64,000 nucleotides of DNA from Prosthecobacter fusiformis (GCF_004364345.1 NZ_SOCA01000010.1:117350-181349), one strand, 5' to 3'. Counted from the first letter of the stretch, positions 14,730-24,594 are shown. Made by a program: numbers and translations. Notes: generated by a model not told the origin, from the letters alone.

Positions 14730-16747
14730 CGCCCGACCGGAACGGCGCGTTGGATCTCATTGGGCAGTTCACTGGCTTTGCCCGATTTGCCCTTGGGCGT
14801 TGCCGGGACTGAATACCAGTTTAACTGGGGGACGCCAACAAGCTGCACCCATTGCTGGGAACCGAGTTTGACCCATTCGAGATCCACGATGGCCCAGACC
14901 TGGGCACCCCATGGGATACGGTCTTTGAGATCACGGCCGAGCTGGGAGTCTTTTTCGACAAAAACGGTGGTTAGATATGGGTTTGGAGGGGCAGGACCGA
15001 TGTTGAATGCATCTTTGTTATCCGTATTGGGCACTTTATCCTCAAAGTAATGAGTGCGGGTGATACCGACGTGGAATCGTGCGGCACCTTCCTGATAATT
15101 TTCAAAGAACTTCTCCAGGATGCGGTCCTTGAATTCGACAAAGGAAAGCCAGTCCACTTGGAAACCATCATTGGTTTCCTCAAGCATCACCGGGACAGGG
15201 TATTCCCATGCACGGCTTTCGACTCCAAACACTGCGTGAGCGCCGCCACCCATTTGAGGCTTTGGATCAAGTCGTACGAGTCCTGCGGCATCAATGGAAA
15301 TGGGACCATCCGGCTGGGACTGATAATAGCGCTCCATGAGCGGCTTCATGGAAGCAGCGGCAAGGGTGTAGTTAAGGCGCTCCTTAAGGTTTTTGGCATT
15401 GAGGAATTTCAAGAGAGCATCTGCTGCGGGTTTGCCCTCTTCAGAGACTTCGACCTGCACTTCTTTGGCTGGCATGGCGAGGCTGTTTGCTTCAGGCGGG
15501 TTGCTGTCGTTTTGCAGTCCAGGTGCCATGGGTTTCGAAGGGACCTCTAACAAACCATCTGGAGGAGTCGAGGGTGACGGGAGAGGCTTAAGGGCGGCTA
15601 TTTCAGCCGGAGTGGGGGTGAGTGCGCGAGGCGGGGCGGGCTCATCGGGATCGAAAACCGGTTTCACCGTGGGTTCTGCGGCGACAGCCTCTGGCGAGAG
15701 GTCCGGGGCAGAAATTTCTGCAGACAGTGGCTCTGGAGATTCATTGGGCTCTGGCAGGACGAATAACGGAGCTTCATCCTTGGGAGGCATGTACCGGTTC
15801 ACCAGTTCCATGATGGGTTCACGGAACATCCATCCGGCGGCAGCGATGAAGCCGGCCAGAAGGATAACCGACAGGGCGAACATGAAAATGTTGGAACCGC
15901 GGGCTGGCTTTTTGAGGGGCCGCACTGCGCGCGGAGCCGCAGCTGGAGCCGGGGCTTCTCGCCGAGCTTCCGGCAGATTAAGCGGTGCGGGGGCAGGGGC
16001 GGCAGCGGGTATGTCGCGAGAGAGCAGTGACGTGGCTGGACCCTCTGGACCCTTGTTGTTAAAGAGCGGTAGCGAGGGGGAGCCTGGAATCAGGTTGCTG
16101 TGAGAGGGAGCTCCTGAACTGGAGCGAGGCTGGGGAAACAAGGATGCACCTGGATTTTGTCCACCCTGTGGAGCTGCCTGCTGTGGAGGTGGTGTCCCCC
16201 ATGGAGCCATGGGCTGCTGGGAAGCGGGTGCAGTCGTATGGGGTGGCTCTTCCTGGCGCTTTGGTGGCAGCCCCAGTCCAGAGGCCAGGGGCTGCTGGGC
16301 TTGAGGAGAAGGAGGAAGGTTTCCAAGAAGAGTCTGGCCAAGGCCAGGCTGCTGCCAGGGTGATTGAACCGGAGGCTCTGGAGTATGGCCGCCTCCCATA
16401 AATCCTCCACCCTGGGCAGGTGGCTGGATTGTTTGAGCGGACTGTGAGGGCGCTGGCTGCGAATGCCCCATGGGTCCCAGATGCTGGGAAATGGAATGAG
16501 GCATCGGCATCACTGGGCCGGTGGCTGGCTGACGCCCTGGGTGCAAGGAAGGTGCAGCCGCAGGTTGTGGAGGAGCGGGAACGGAGAACAGAGAGACGGG
16601 CGGGGCTGCTACTGCAGGTGCCGCATTGGGAGAGGTCACTGTCTGCCCACATATTGGACAAGGACCGGTCACCCCAGCCATGTGGGATGGCACGGTGAGC
16701 ACGCTTTGACACGCACTGCACTGGAACTGGAGCACATCCGGATTCAT
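14726..16747 (-). CDS. Zinc-ribbon, proline-rich single-pass membrane protein of unknown function
   Basis: 673 residues, not assigned to a known family. At the N-terminus a zinc ribbon has C10, C13, C30 and C33 (CSAC and CPIC). A long proline/alanine/glutamine-rich disordered stretch runs to about residue 280, then one membrane helix at about 285-308, a second proline-rich acidic linker, and a folded C-terminal domain from about 440 onwards (LLKFLNAKNLKERLNYTL to the end) that is likely outside the membrane. The same N-terminal ribbon type occurs in the kinase at 20214. Its stop codon overlaps that of the convergent HesA-like gene. Confidence 0.75.
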   Translation of the reverse strand: MNPDVLQFQCSACQSVLTVPSHMAGVTGPCPICGQTVTSPNAAPAVAAPPVSLFSVPAPPQPAAAPSLHPGRQPATGPVMPMPHSISQHLGPMGHSQPAPSQSAQTIQPPAQGGGFMGGGHTPEPPVQSPWQQPGLGQTLLGNLPPSPQAQQPLASGLGLPPKRQEEPPHTTAPASQQPMAPWGTPPPQQAAPQGGQNPGASLFPQPRSSSGAPSHSNLIPGSPSLPLFNNKGPEGPATSLLSRDIPAAAPAPAPLNLPEARREAPAPAAAPRAVRPLKKPARGSNIFMFALSVILLAGFIAAAGWMFREPIMELVNRYMPPKDEAPLFVLPEPNESPEPLSAEISAPDLSPEAVAAEPTVKPVFDPDEPAPPRALTPTPAEIAALKPLPSPSTPPDGLLEVPSKPMAPGLQNDSNPPEANSLAMPAKEVQVEVSEEGKPAADALLKFLNAKNLKERLNYTLAAASMKPLMERYYQSQPDGPISIDAAGLVRLDPKPQMGGGAHAVFGVESRAWEYPVPVMLEETNDGFQVDWLSFVEFKDRILEKFFENYQEGAARFHVGITRTHYFEDKVPNTDNKDAFNIGPAPPNPYLTTVFVEKDSQLGRDLKDRIPWGAQVWAIVDLEWVKLGSQQWVQLVGVPQLNWYSVPATPKGKSGKASELPNEIQRAVPVGR

Positions 16748-16965
16748 GAAAGGAGTAAAAAGGATTTTCTCAGGATTAAGAAACTATCGCCGACCAGATG
16801 CCTCTCGACAAGTGAGCTTTGAGGATTGTTTGAAAAAACTAGAATTAAATAGGGCTTTATGAGGGTAATCGCGATTTTCGGCAAAAGTTATACCCCAAAG
16901 TTATGCACATATAAACATCTTCGATTGTTAAAATGTTAAGATTTGCTAAATAATTGGGATTCTCC

Positions 16966-17796
16966 ATGTCACAGAACACTTTCCGTGCCAGCACCAAAGA
17001 TCGCGCTCTGAAGCGGATGGACCGGTCCCAGCTCACCAACGTGAGACGACATCCCCGTCAGCAGAAATTGAAACGCACTAAAAGTGTGAAGCGCGCCGTG
17101 GCGGTGACGCTGCTGCTGCCCTTGGGGCTGGTGACGGCATTTACTTTGTTTGAAATGCTTTGGCGCGCCGTGATCCGCCTGGAATTTTGGAGGACAGAAG
17201 AGGTCGTTTTTTTTGTGGTGGGTGGCGTGGCCTGGGCGGTGACCTACGCGACTGGTTGGAGGCCGGTGCGCAGTTATGTTTTTGGTCATGAGGTGAGTCA
17301 TCTGCTGGTGGCCCGTGCTTTTGGTGGAAAAATTCTGGATTGGGATTTTTCCGCAACTGGAGGTTATGTGGAAACGAACAAGTCGAACACGTGGATCACG
17401 CTGGCTCCTTACCTGCTGCCGTTTTATTCGCTGATCGTGCTTTTGCTTTTTGGTCTCGTGGGAACGATTTGGAACCTGCATGCGATGCAGCATCTCTCGG
17501 TGGGGGCAGCGACTCTCAATTTCAAACCAGTGTGGTTCTTTTATGCGATGCTGGGTTTGACCTGGTGTTTCCATGCGACCTTCACCTGGAAAACGGTGTT
17601 CATTGAGCAGAGTGATCTGGAGACAAATGGGGAGTTCTTTTCCATGCTGCTGATTTTTTTGGTGAATGTGCTGCTTTTGGTAGGCTTATTTATTGCGGCA
17701 TCACCCTCTCCAGGCTTGGGACTGGCGGAAGTCGGCCGGTGCTGGCTGGCCATGGCGGGTTCCGTCTGGGATTTTCTGCTGGGAAGGTTTTGGTGA
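16966..17796 (+). CDS. Membrane protein with HExxH motif, possible M50-like zinc peptidase
   Basis: 276 residues from the ATG at 16966 (TTG at 16954 is the upstream alternative). A basic N-terminus precedes several hydrophobic helices (about 45-65, 73-90, 155-180, 190-210, 230-250). H108-E109-V-S-H112 sits just after VRSYVFG, at a membrane helix start, as in intramembrane site-2-type peptidases, but no clear second motif (NPDG or LDG) is visible. It may be a metalloprotease or a non-enzymatic membrane protein. The 218-bp gap before it is AT-rich. Downstream xseA starts 48 bp later on the same strand. Confidence 0.7.
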   Translation: MSQNTFRASTKDRALKRMDRSQLTNVRRHPRQQKLKRTKSVKRAVAVTLLLPLGLVTAFTLFEMLWRAVIRLEFWRTEEVVFFVVGGVAWAVTYATGWRPVRSYVFGHEVSHLLVARAFGGKILDWDFSATGGYVETNKSNTWITLAPYLLPFYSLIVLLLFGLVGTIWNLHAMQHLSVGAATLNFKPVWFFYAMLGLTWCFHATFTWKTVFIEQSDLETNGEFFSMLLIFLVNVLLLVGLFIAASPSPGLGLAEVGRCWLAMAGSVWDFLLGRFW

Positions 17797-17844
17797 TGAT
17801 TTCCTGCTGGCAGTGAGGACGTGCTTCGCTACAGGGGCAGGAGT

Positions 17845-19182
17845 ATGCAGCCTGAGAATGTCCTGTCCGTAACCCAACTCACCCGCGAGATCCGCGAGGT
17901 GTTGCAGGGACATATCGGTACGGTGTGGGTGGAGGGGGAGATCAGCAATCACCGGCTGCAAGGCAGCGGTCACCAATACTTTACCCTGAAGGACGCGGGT
18001 TCCCAGCTCTCCTGCGTGATGTTTCGCGGGGCGGCACGTAGCGGAGTGAGGCTGGGTGATGGTGTGCAGGTGATGGTGCAGGGGGACATCTCCGTCTATG
18101 AACCCCGCGGGCAGTACCAGATGGTGGTGAAGCAGGTGCAGATGAAAGGCCAGGGTGGACTGCAAGCCAAGTTCGAGGCGCTGAAGCGCAAGCTTTATGA
18201 AGAGGGCTTTTTCGATCAGGAGCATAAGCAGTCTATTCCCAAATACCCGCGTGTGGTGGCTCTGGTGACGTCTCCCACAGGGGCGGCCATTCAGGATATG
18301 CTGAACATCCTGACGCGGCGTGCACCGTGGATTCATGTGCTGATTTTTCCCGTGCGTGTACAGGGGCAGGGGGTGGAGAAGGAAACGATCCGTGCGCTGG
18401 AGATGCTGAACGCGGCTGCACAACACGGTCTGCCAGTACCGGATACCATTGTGATCGGCCGGGGCGGCGGCAGCATTGAAGATCTATGGGCATACAATGA
18501 GGAGACCCTGGCACGGGCGATCTTTGCATCCCGGATCCCGATCATCTCGGCCGTGGGGCATGAAATTGATTTCACCATCGCGGATTTTGTGGCGGATTTG
18601 CGTGCGCCCACTCCAAGTGCTGCCGCCGAGCTATTGGCTCCTGATGTAACAGAACTGAAACGGCATTTTGACGCCCTTTCCCGAAGATTGACCGGACAGC
18701 TCACGGTGCAACTGGACCAGCATGAAAAGGTCCTGGATTTCATGAGACGTGGCGGTTTGAGGACGGAGCCTGTCCGGCAACTGCAATCGGCTGAGCAGGA
18801 AGTGGATGAGGCTGAATACCGCCTCAAAGACGCGGTGCGGGAACAATTGCGTGCGAGAATGGATGAGGTCAGTGAGCGGCAGCAGGTCATCGCCGCGCAT
18901 CATCCGCAGGTGATGCTGACGGAGATCACGCACCGACTGGAAAACCAAGGTCAACATTTGAGACAAAGCCTGTCCCACCGCCTAGCGCGGTTGGAGGACC
19001 GGGTCTCATCACGAGCGGATGTACTGAAAAATCTAGGGCCTGAATCCATCCTGGCCCGTGGCTTTTCATACACCACGGATGTGCAAGGGAAGGTGATCAA
19101 AAGTGCGGAGGAAATCCGTGCTGGAGACCTGCTGGTAACCCGGCTCCAACAAGGAGTGGTGAAGAGCATTGCCCAGCCTTGA
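17845..19182 (+). CDS. xseA: Exodeoxyribonuclease VII large subunit
   Basis: 445 residues from the ATG at 17845, preceded by AGGAGT at a good distance; the frame is open from a GTG at 17821. An N-terminal OB domain (VWVEGEISNHRLQGSGHQYFTLKD) is followed by the catalytic part with PRVVALVTSPTGAAIQDML, IGRGGGSIEDLWAYN and ISAVGHEIDFTIADFVADLRAPTPSAAAELL, then a long coiled-coil region and a C-terminal LARGFSY motif. It forms the single-strand exonuclease with XseB; no xseB gene is next to it. Confidence 0.96.
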   Translation: MQPENVLSVTQLTREIREVLQGHIGTVWVEGEISNHRLQGSGHQYFTLKDAGSQLSCVMFRGAARSGVRLGDGVQVMVQGDISVYEPRGQYQMVVKQVQMKGQGGLQAKFEALKRKLYEEGFFDQEHKQSIPKYPRVVALVTSPTGAAIQDMLNILTRRAPWIHVLIFPVRVQGQGVEKETIRALEMLNAAAQHGLPVPDTIVIGRGGGSIEDLWAYNEETLARAIFASRIPIISAVGHEIDFTIADFVADLRAPTPSAAAELLAPDVTELKRHFDALSRRLTGQLTVQLDQHEKVLDFMRRGGLRTEPVRQLQSAEQEVDEAEYRLKDAVREQLRARMDEVSERQQVIAAHHPQVMLTEITHRLENQGQHLRQSLSHRLARLEDRVSSRADVLKNLGPESILARGFSYTTDVQGKVIKSAEEIRAGDLLVTRLQQGVVKSIAQP

Positions 19183-19210
19183 GAAAGGGATTCTGCGCCA
19201 GATCAGGGGC

Positions 19211-20116
19211 TTACTTGCACATCCATGGCCCATATTCCACGGGAACGGCGGCTTCAAAGCTCATGGGCTGATCATGAACTGGATGATTCAGACTGAGCTT
19301 CCAAGCATGAAGCATAAGACGTGAGGACGGGATCTTTTGACGGCTCGGGTGCCCGTAAATAGGATCTCCCAGAATGGGGGAACCGAGGCCCTCCTTCATA
19401 TGCACACGAATCTGGTGGGTGCGACCCGTGAGGAGCTTGCAGCGGATGAGGGCGCATTCTTTATAAACGGAGAGCTGTTCCCATTCGGTGACGGCTTCTT
19501 TGCCTGCGCCGTCATAGAGTGTGGCCATGCGCTTGCGGTCCACCGGATGACGGCCGATGAGGTTCTGAATGCGCCCACTTTTCTCCTTGGGCACACCATT
19601 GATGGCTGCCAGGTAGATTTTGCTCATGCGGCGCTCCGCAAAGGCTTCCGAGAGCCGCCGGTGGGCAATGTCGTTCTTGGCGACGACCATGCAGCCGCTG
19701 GTATCTTTATCCAGACGATGAACAATCCCCGGACGCATTTCACCGCCGATGCCGCTGAGATCATCGCAATGATGCAAAAGAGCGTTGACCAGCGTGCCGT
19801 CTGGATTTCCTGCTGCGGGATGGACAACGAGGCCCGGTGGCTTGTTGAGCACCAGAATGTCTTTGTCCTCGAAAAGAATCTCCAGGGGAATGTCCTGGGC
19901 CACAACAGCGACGGCGGTAGCCTCCGGAATGATGAGTGAGATGGCATCTCCCGGTTTTAACGAGATGCTGGCTTTAGCAGGGCGACCGTTGAGCGTGACG
20001 TGTCCGTCGCGAATCAAATCTTGCAAACGTGAGCGTGAGAGGTCAGTCAGACGTCCTGTCAGATGTTTGTCCAACCGCTGTCCAATATCGCTCTGCTCTG
20101 TGATAATCCAGTCCAC
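19211..20116 (-). CDS. rluD: RluD-family 23S rRNA pseudouridine synthase
   Basis: 301 residues from a GTG start. An N-terminal S4 RNA-binding domain (GQRLDKHLTGR to VTLNGRPAKAS) is followed by the catalytic domain with IVHRLDKDTSG, which holds the active-site aspartate, the LNKPPGLVVHP segment, and the TGRTHQIRVHM loop. These are diagnostic of RluA/RluD enzymes; S4-containing members usually modify 23S rRNA (positions 1911, 1915 and 1917 in E. coli). It is convergent with xseA, 28 bp apart, and divergent from the kinase gene. Confidence 0.92.
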   Translation of the reverse strand: MDWIITEQSDIGQRLDKHLTGRLTDLSRSRLQDLIRDGHVTLNGRPAKASISLKPGDAISLIIPEATAVAVVAQDIPLEILFEDKDILVLNKPPGLVVHPAAGNPDGTLVNALLHHCDDLSGIGGEMRPGIVHRLDKDTSGCMVVAKNDIAHRRLSEAFAERRMSKIYLAAINGVPKEKSGRIQNLIGRHPVDRKRMATLYDGAGKEAVTEWEQLSVYKECALIRCKLLTGRTHQIRVHMKEGLGSPILGDPIYGHPSRQKIPSSRLMLHAWKLSLNHPVHDQPMSFEAAVPVEYGPWMCK

Positions 20117-20213
20117 TCCATATAGTCATGATTCGAATAAATTAGGCAATCTGTAATTTCTGGCATTTCATTTGCGATGGAAGTAAAGAAGTAGTGCAAT
20201 TCTAACCCCCGAA

Positions 20214-22613
20214 GTGACCCTCACCCCCGAACAGTCCTATTTAAGCACCTGTCCCGTCTGTCAAAATCAGATTGATGTGACATCCCTGGAGCCGTTTACG
20301 AAGCTGAAATGCCCGTTTTGCGGCCAAATGGTACGGGTGCGGAGGAAGTTCGACCACTTCATGATCGTGCGCCAGATCGGCGAAGGTGGAATGAGCCGGG
20401 TGTTTGAGGCTGAGGATGAGACACTAGGACGTAGGGTGGCTCTGAAGATTCTGAATCGGCAATATTCCCGTGATGCCGCCCGGGTGGAGCAGTTTCGCCA
20501 GGAGGCGCTGATCACCGCCAATGTAAATCACCCGAACGTGATCAAGCTGTATTCCGTGGGCTATGACCAGGGGTATTTTTACATTGCCATGGAACTGGTG
20601 AATGGCGGCAGCCTGGAGCAGCGCATCCGCCGTGAAGGGACGATCAAAGAAGAGGAAGCATTGCGGATCGGTCGTGAGGTGGCGGAGGGTTTGCGAGCAG
20701 CGCAGCAACTGGGCCTGATCCACCGCGACGTGAAGCCGGCGAATATTTTGTTTACCGAGACGGGGACTTCCAAGGTGGTGGACTTTGGTCTGGCCTTGTT
20801 TGTGGAACGCGGCCCGGATTCCTCCAGTGAGATCTGGGCGACGCCCTACTACGTGGCACCGGAGAAGATCATTGATAACCGTGAGGACTACCGAAGTGAC
20901 ATCTTCAGCCTTGGAGCCTCCATTTTCCATGCACTGACAGGCCGTCCGCCGCACAAGGCAGAATCCAACAACATCCAGGAACTGCGGATGATCAAATGTC
21001 GGCGTGTGGCGCTGGAGGATAGCGGACTGCGTTTTGCCCCCCGGACGATCCATGTGATCAACCGGATGGTGGCCTTTCGTCCGCAGGAGCGCTGTGCCAA
21101 TTACGATGAAACGGTGGAGGAACTGCGCCTGGCGGAAGGTTTGGTCGGGCAGGGGTATAAAACGCGGTTCAGTGGGCGAAAGCTGCGCTGGCTGGGTGTG
21201 GCCGCAGCCGCCCTAGTGGTGGCCTTCATTGTGGGCTGGATGGTGCGTAGCACCGGAGACCGGGCTGCGGTAGCTATCACCGAGACGGTGGATGAATCCT
21301 ATGAGGACCTCAATGGTGAAGGTGTGACCCTGCAAGCGGGACGCAAAACGGTGGCGGAACGTTTCCTGGAAGCGCGTGAGACGATGCTGGAGAAAAAGCG
21401 CTTTGCCGAAGCGAGGCAGCAGTTTGAAAAGTTAATCGACTCCGGTGATGCGCGGCAGCCGACTCTGAACTGGGCGCGATTTAATGCGGCGCTGTGCTGC
21501 ATTGTGATCAACCGCAAAGAGGAGGCTGAAAAGCACCTGAAGAAAATGACGGAGGACACAGGTGAGGGAAGCAGCCTGGTTTCTGACGAGATCGCTGGAT
21601 TTTTCAAAAACCTGGGAAGTCTGATGGGGAGCAACCTGGGGCTGGGAACGGCGCTGGACAAACTGCAGTATGATACGACTCAAGAGCCGTTGCTAGGCTA
21701 TCTGATGCAAGGTCTGGCCGAATGGCACTTTGGTGATGCAATGCTGGGTATGTCAGAAATGGAGCATTTCTCTGTGCACCTGGCGGATGTGAAATCGGGG
21801 CCGAACGCTGCGGCGCTGGACTGGGTGCAGGGATACGCGGCCGTGTATGCGGTGTATCAATCAGATATCGAGGTGGCGCGCAGTGTTCAAGACTTAGCCA
21901 CCCCACAGGATCTGGAGAGCTGCCGAAGAGCTCTGGCCACGGTCAAAAAAGCTCGTGAAAAGTTGCGTAACACGGGTGCTTTAAAACTGTCCCTCACCAG
22001 GAAAGAGGAGGAGTTGAAACGGGAGCTGGTCCGCCTGCGAATGAATGAGCAGAGGCAGCAAATGGCAGCAGACCGGATCCAGCGCGAGCGGGAGCTATCT
22101 CAACTGGCTGAGATCACGACCGTGCTCCCCTCCTTGGTTCAAGGGTATGATTACTCACGGGTGGTGGAACTGCTGAAGGATGTGCGCTTTGAATCCCCGG
22201 AGGTGCAGTCCGCCCTGGAGGGAAGGCGCTATCTGTATGAACAAGGGCAGGCGTTTTTGACCCAGCTTTTTGCAGACATTGCTCAGTCTGGATACCAGGG
22301 AAAACTGCAGCGCGTGAGCGGAAGCACCCTGGAAGGAAAGGTCACCGCCGCAGACCTGACCCAGGTAACGGTGACGCTGGACCGTGGTGTGCTGACGGTG
22401 CCGCTGGATACGCTGGCCCCGGAGTCCCTACTGGAGGCTGCGCAGTTTTTCGCGGAACAGACAACGGACAGCAGCGAGTATTATAAGCGGCAGGAGCGAA
22501 TCGCTGTTTTTGCCAGGGTGACCGGCTTGCACAATCTATCTGCAACGGTGGCCGCACAATTGATGGAAGAAAATCGCAGTTTTCGCTCCCGCTGGATGAA
22601 GGTGGTGCAATAA
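20214..22613 (+). CDS. Zinc-ribbon Ser/Thr protein kinase with transmembrane helix
   Basis: 799 residues from a GTG at 20214; no suitable ATG exists before the kinase domain. A zinc ribbon (C13, C16, C33, C36) leads into a Hanks-type kinase: glycine loop IGEGGMSRVFEAED at 55-68, ATP-binding K78, catalytic HRDVKPAN at 170-177 and DFG at 190-192, with ATPYYVAPE for the P+1 loop. A membrane helix follows at about 326-345, then an extracytoplasmic helical, TPR-like region and a C-terminal small beta-rich stretch. All catalytic residues are present, so it should be active. Ligand and targets are unknown; the neighbouring FGE-like gene is convergent. Confidence 0.92.
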   Translation: MTLTPEQSYLSTCPVCQNQIDVTSLEPFTKLKCPFCGQMVRVRRKFDHFMIVRQIGEGGMSRVFEAEDETLGRRVALKILNRQYSRDAARVEQFRQEALITANVNHPNVIKLYSVGYDQGYFYIAMELVNGGSLEQRIRREGTIKEEEALRIGREVAEGLRAAQQLGLIHRDVKPANILFTETGTSKVVDFGLALFVERGPDSSSEIWATPYYVAPEKIIDNREDYRSDIFSLGASIFHALTGRPPHKAESNNIQELRMIKCRRVALEDSGLRFAPRTIHVINRMVAFRPQERCANYDETVEELRLAEGLVGQGYKTRFSGRKLRWLGVAAAALVVAFIVGWMVRSTGDRAAVAITETVDESYEDLNGEGVTLQAGRKTVAERFLEARETMLEKKRFAEARQQFEKLIDSGDARQPTLNWARFNAALCCIVINRKEEAEKHLKKMTEDTGEGSSLVSDEIAGFFKNLGSLMGSNLGLGTALDKLQYDTTQEPLLGYLMQGLAEWHFGDAMLGMSEMEHFSVHLADVKSGPNAAALDWVQGYAAVYAVYQSDIEVARSVQDLATPQDLESCRRALATVKKAREKLRNTGALKLSLTRKEEELKRELVRLRMNEQRQQMAADRIQRERELSQLAEITTVLPSLVQGYDYSRVVELLKDVRFESPEVQSALEGRRYLYEQGQAFLTQLFADIAQSGYQGKLQRVSGSTLEGKVTAADLTQVTVTLDRGVLTVPLDTLAPESLLEAAQFFAEQTTDSSEYYKRQERIAVFARVTGLHNLSATVAAQLMEENRSFRSRWMKVVQ

Positions 22614-22653
22614 GCGAAGGTGGAAAACCTGCACTTATTGTCCTGCCAGAATT

Positions 22654-24321
22654 TTAAGGGGCCGGCATTTCCAGGACCACACGGAAGCCGAGGCTGCTAT
22701 TGCTGCTGCTGGCTGCGGCATGCTGGCGTGCGCCGGTGCGGAGCTGGTCTTTGTCCCGGCTGAGCCAGGAGCCTCCGCGAATTACCCGGTCTGCGGGGAT
22801 TCCTGGCCAGACGTCCAGGCACCATTCGGAAGCATTGCCCCCCAGTCCCATGATGCCGTATTCATTGGGACGCTCGCTCGTGACAGGGGCGGTATAGGAG
22901 TGGCTGTCCCGATAACCTTCAATATTGAGGGCATCCAGATTGGTCGTGGAGGCTGGGGGAGGGAAGACGCCTGAAGCGGACCAAGGGTAGTGAAGGGCGG
23001 GATTTTGTCCACGTTCGGCAGGATCCATACCGGATTCATCGGCCAAACCAGCCGCGCGGCTCCATTCCAGATCTGATGGCAATCGATAGCTGGCCTCCTG
23101 AGGTATAAGCTGGGCGGCACGATCACGGTCTGTCAACCAAGTGCAAAAAGCAGTGGCATCTTCCCAAGTGACTCCCACAGCGGGATGCTCAACCGTAAGG
23201 AGGAATCGAGGCTTGTTTTCCCATGTGCGACCTGCGTCCTTCAGCCATGTTTCGAAATCCTGCACCCTCACCTCGGTGCTGCCGAAGAGCACATTCGTGC
23301 CCTGGAGCGGGATGAAGTTCATTCCCAGAGCATTGGCAAAGGGCTCTCCATTTTTTGCAGCTACCAGCGGAGTTTGCGAATCTTGTGACGAAGGCAACTG
23401 GCCCGCGGCTCTCAGTTTTTCCTTCATGGCGGCGAGTTCTTCTTTTTTGACCTCGCCCCCCGTGATCTCTTCGCGCCGTTGGGTGCGAATCTCCGCTTTG
23501 ATCTTTTCTGCGGCAGCGAGCATGACTGCGGTGCGTTGCTTGTCCTCAAAGACGCAACGAAATCCGATGGTGGGCATCCTCATGTCCACAGGCACGGTAT
23601 AAAGATAGGATGAGAGAAGGCACTCTGGACGAAAGTAGGCCCAGGAACCCCCGCGCAGAACGCCGATCTGCTCAGCGCGAATTTCCGGATCCCAGCACCA
23701 TTCCCAAACATTGCCTGAGAGGTCGTAAAGGCCTTCGGCACTGGGTTTAAACTGACCCACAGGAGCCGTGAAAGGATAATCATCCTTATAGCCAGCAATT
23801 TCTCCTTCAGCCAGATTGGCCGACTTGGCCGGTGGTGGCCAGGCTCCACCCCAAGGAAAAGAGCGCTCATCAGCCACCTTTTCCTCCACGGTGAGATCTG
23901 GTTTTCTCGTTCGTAACAGACCAATAGCCGCGTCCCAGTCGGCTCGCGTCGGCAAGCGGTAAAGCTGGGAAGAGTTTAGTCGTCCCTCCAACCGGTCTTT
24001 TTCTGTGAGCCAAGTGCAAAAAGCCCGAGCATCCTCCAATGTGATTCCCACCACGGGATGATCTGGCCCCTGCTGAAAATGGGGGCGATATGACCACGCA
24101 TAACCGCTGACCGCCAGAAATGCCTGCCATTCAGATAAACGCGTTTCATGCGTGGCGAACAGGCTCGGAGTTCCTGGAATGGTAACAAATCGCGTTCCCA
24201 GAGAACTTGTATGTTCCAAAGGCTCAGGGGCGCTCTGTCCAAAAATGGATGCCCAACTGAAGCAAAGAGAAAAGAAAGCCCAAAGGGGGGCAAAGGGGGG
24301 ATGGCGCACAATCACGGTCAT
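22654..24321 (-). CDS. Secreted protein with two FGE/SUMF1-like domains
   Basis: 555 residues from the ATG at 24321; a TTG at 24354 is possible. A signal peptide ends near SWASIFGQSA. Two copies of the formylglycine-generating-enzyme-type fold follow, each with a TWLT(E/D)(K/R)DR segment, a YRLP(T/S)-x-WxxA/EWSRA segment, a GNVWEW or GNASEW motif and an RGGSW-xx-GFR end. The two active-site cysteines of true FGE are not at the expected places after RGGSW, so it is probably a binding or non-enzymatic relative (EgtB/PvdO-like iron site cannot be excluded). A KIKAEIRTQRREEI helical linker joins the copies. Confidence 0.85.
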   Translation of the reverse strand: MTVIVRHPPFAPLWAFFSLCFSWASIFGQSAPEPLEHTSSLGTRFVTIPGTPSLFATHETRLSEWQAFLAVSGYAWSYRPHFQQGPDHPVVGITLEDARAFCTWLTEKDRLEGRLNSSQLYRLPTRADWDAAIGLLRTRKPDLTVEEKVADERSFPWGGAWPPPAKSANLAEGEIAGYKDDYPFTAPVGQFKPSAEGLYDLSGNVWEWCWDPEIRAEQIGVLRGGSWAYFRPECLLSSYLYTVPVDMRMPTIGFRCVFEDKQRTAVMLAAAEKIKAEIRTQRREEITGGEVKKEELAAMKEKLRAAGQLPSSQDSQTPLVAAKNGEPFANALGMNFIPLQGTNVLFGSTEVRVQDFETWLKDAGRTWENKPRFLLTVEHPAVGVTWEDATAFCTWLTDRDRAAQLIPQEASYRLPSDLEWSRAAGLADESGMDPAERGQNPALHYPWSASGVFPPPASTTNLDALNIEGYRDSHSYTAPVTSERPNEYGIMGLGGNASEWCLDVWPGIPADRVIRGGSWLSRDKDQLRTGARQHAAASSSNSSLGFRVVLEMPAP

Positions 24322-24594
24322 TGCATAGATCAGCCAACGGCCAGGTTCATTCAAAAAGAATGTGGCTGAACCTGCCAGAGCTGCGTTTCATCTGAAAGCC
24401 AAAGTTGTTCGTCACGCTGATTTCAAGAATGTAGAGATTGAGCTTTGCGCTGATAATGAGCATGATACAGTCGGCCTCCTTCATGCCGAATAAGGCTGAA
24501 AATTCCCTCGTCAACACCCCGATTGGTGCTCCCCATCCAGCGACCAATGGCGGCAGCTTGGCCGAATGTCAAAACCGAGCCTCTTTAGACTGAT

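Noticed and set aside
16840..16965. AT-rich stretch with TTATGCACA, a DnaA-box-like 9-mer, as a possible origin
   Set aside because: Only one good match, no dnaA, dnaN or parAB nearby; an ordinary AT-rich promoter region is more likely.
24276..24305. Repeated CAAAGGGGGG in the signal-peptide region of the FGE-like gene as a slippage site
   Set aside because: Only two copies and not in a surface-glycan gene; chance is a sufficient explanation.
24347..24547. Small 66-codon frame upstream of the FGE-like gene on the minus strand
   Set aside because: No recognisable domain and no supporting ribosome binding site; might be a small gene but cannot be supported.
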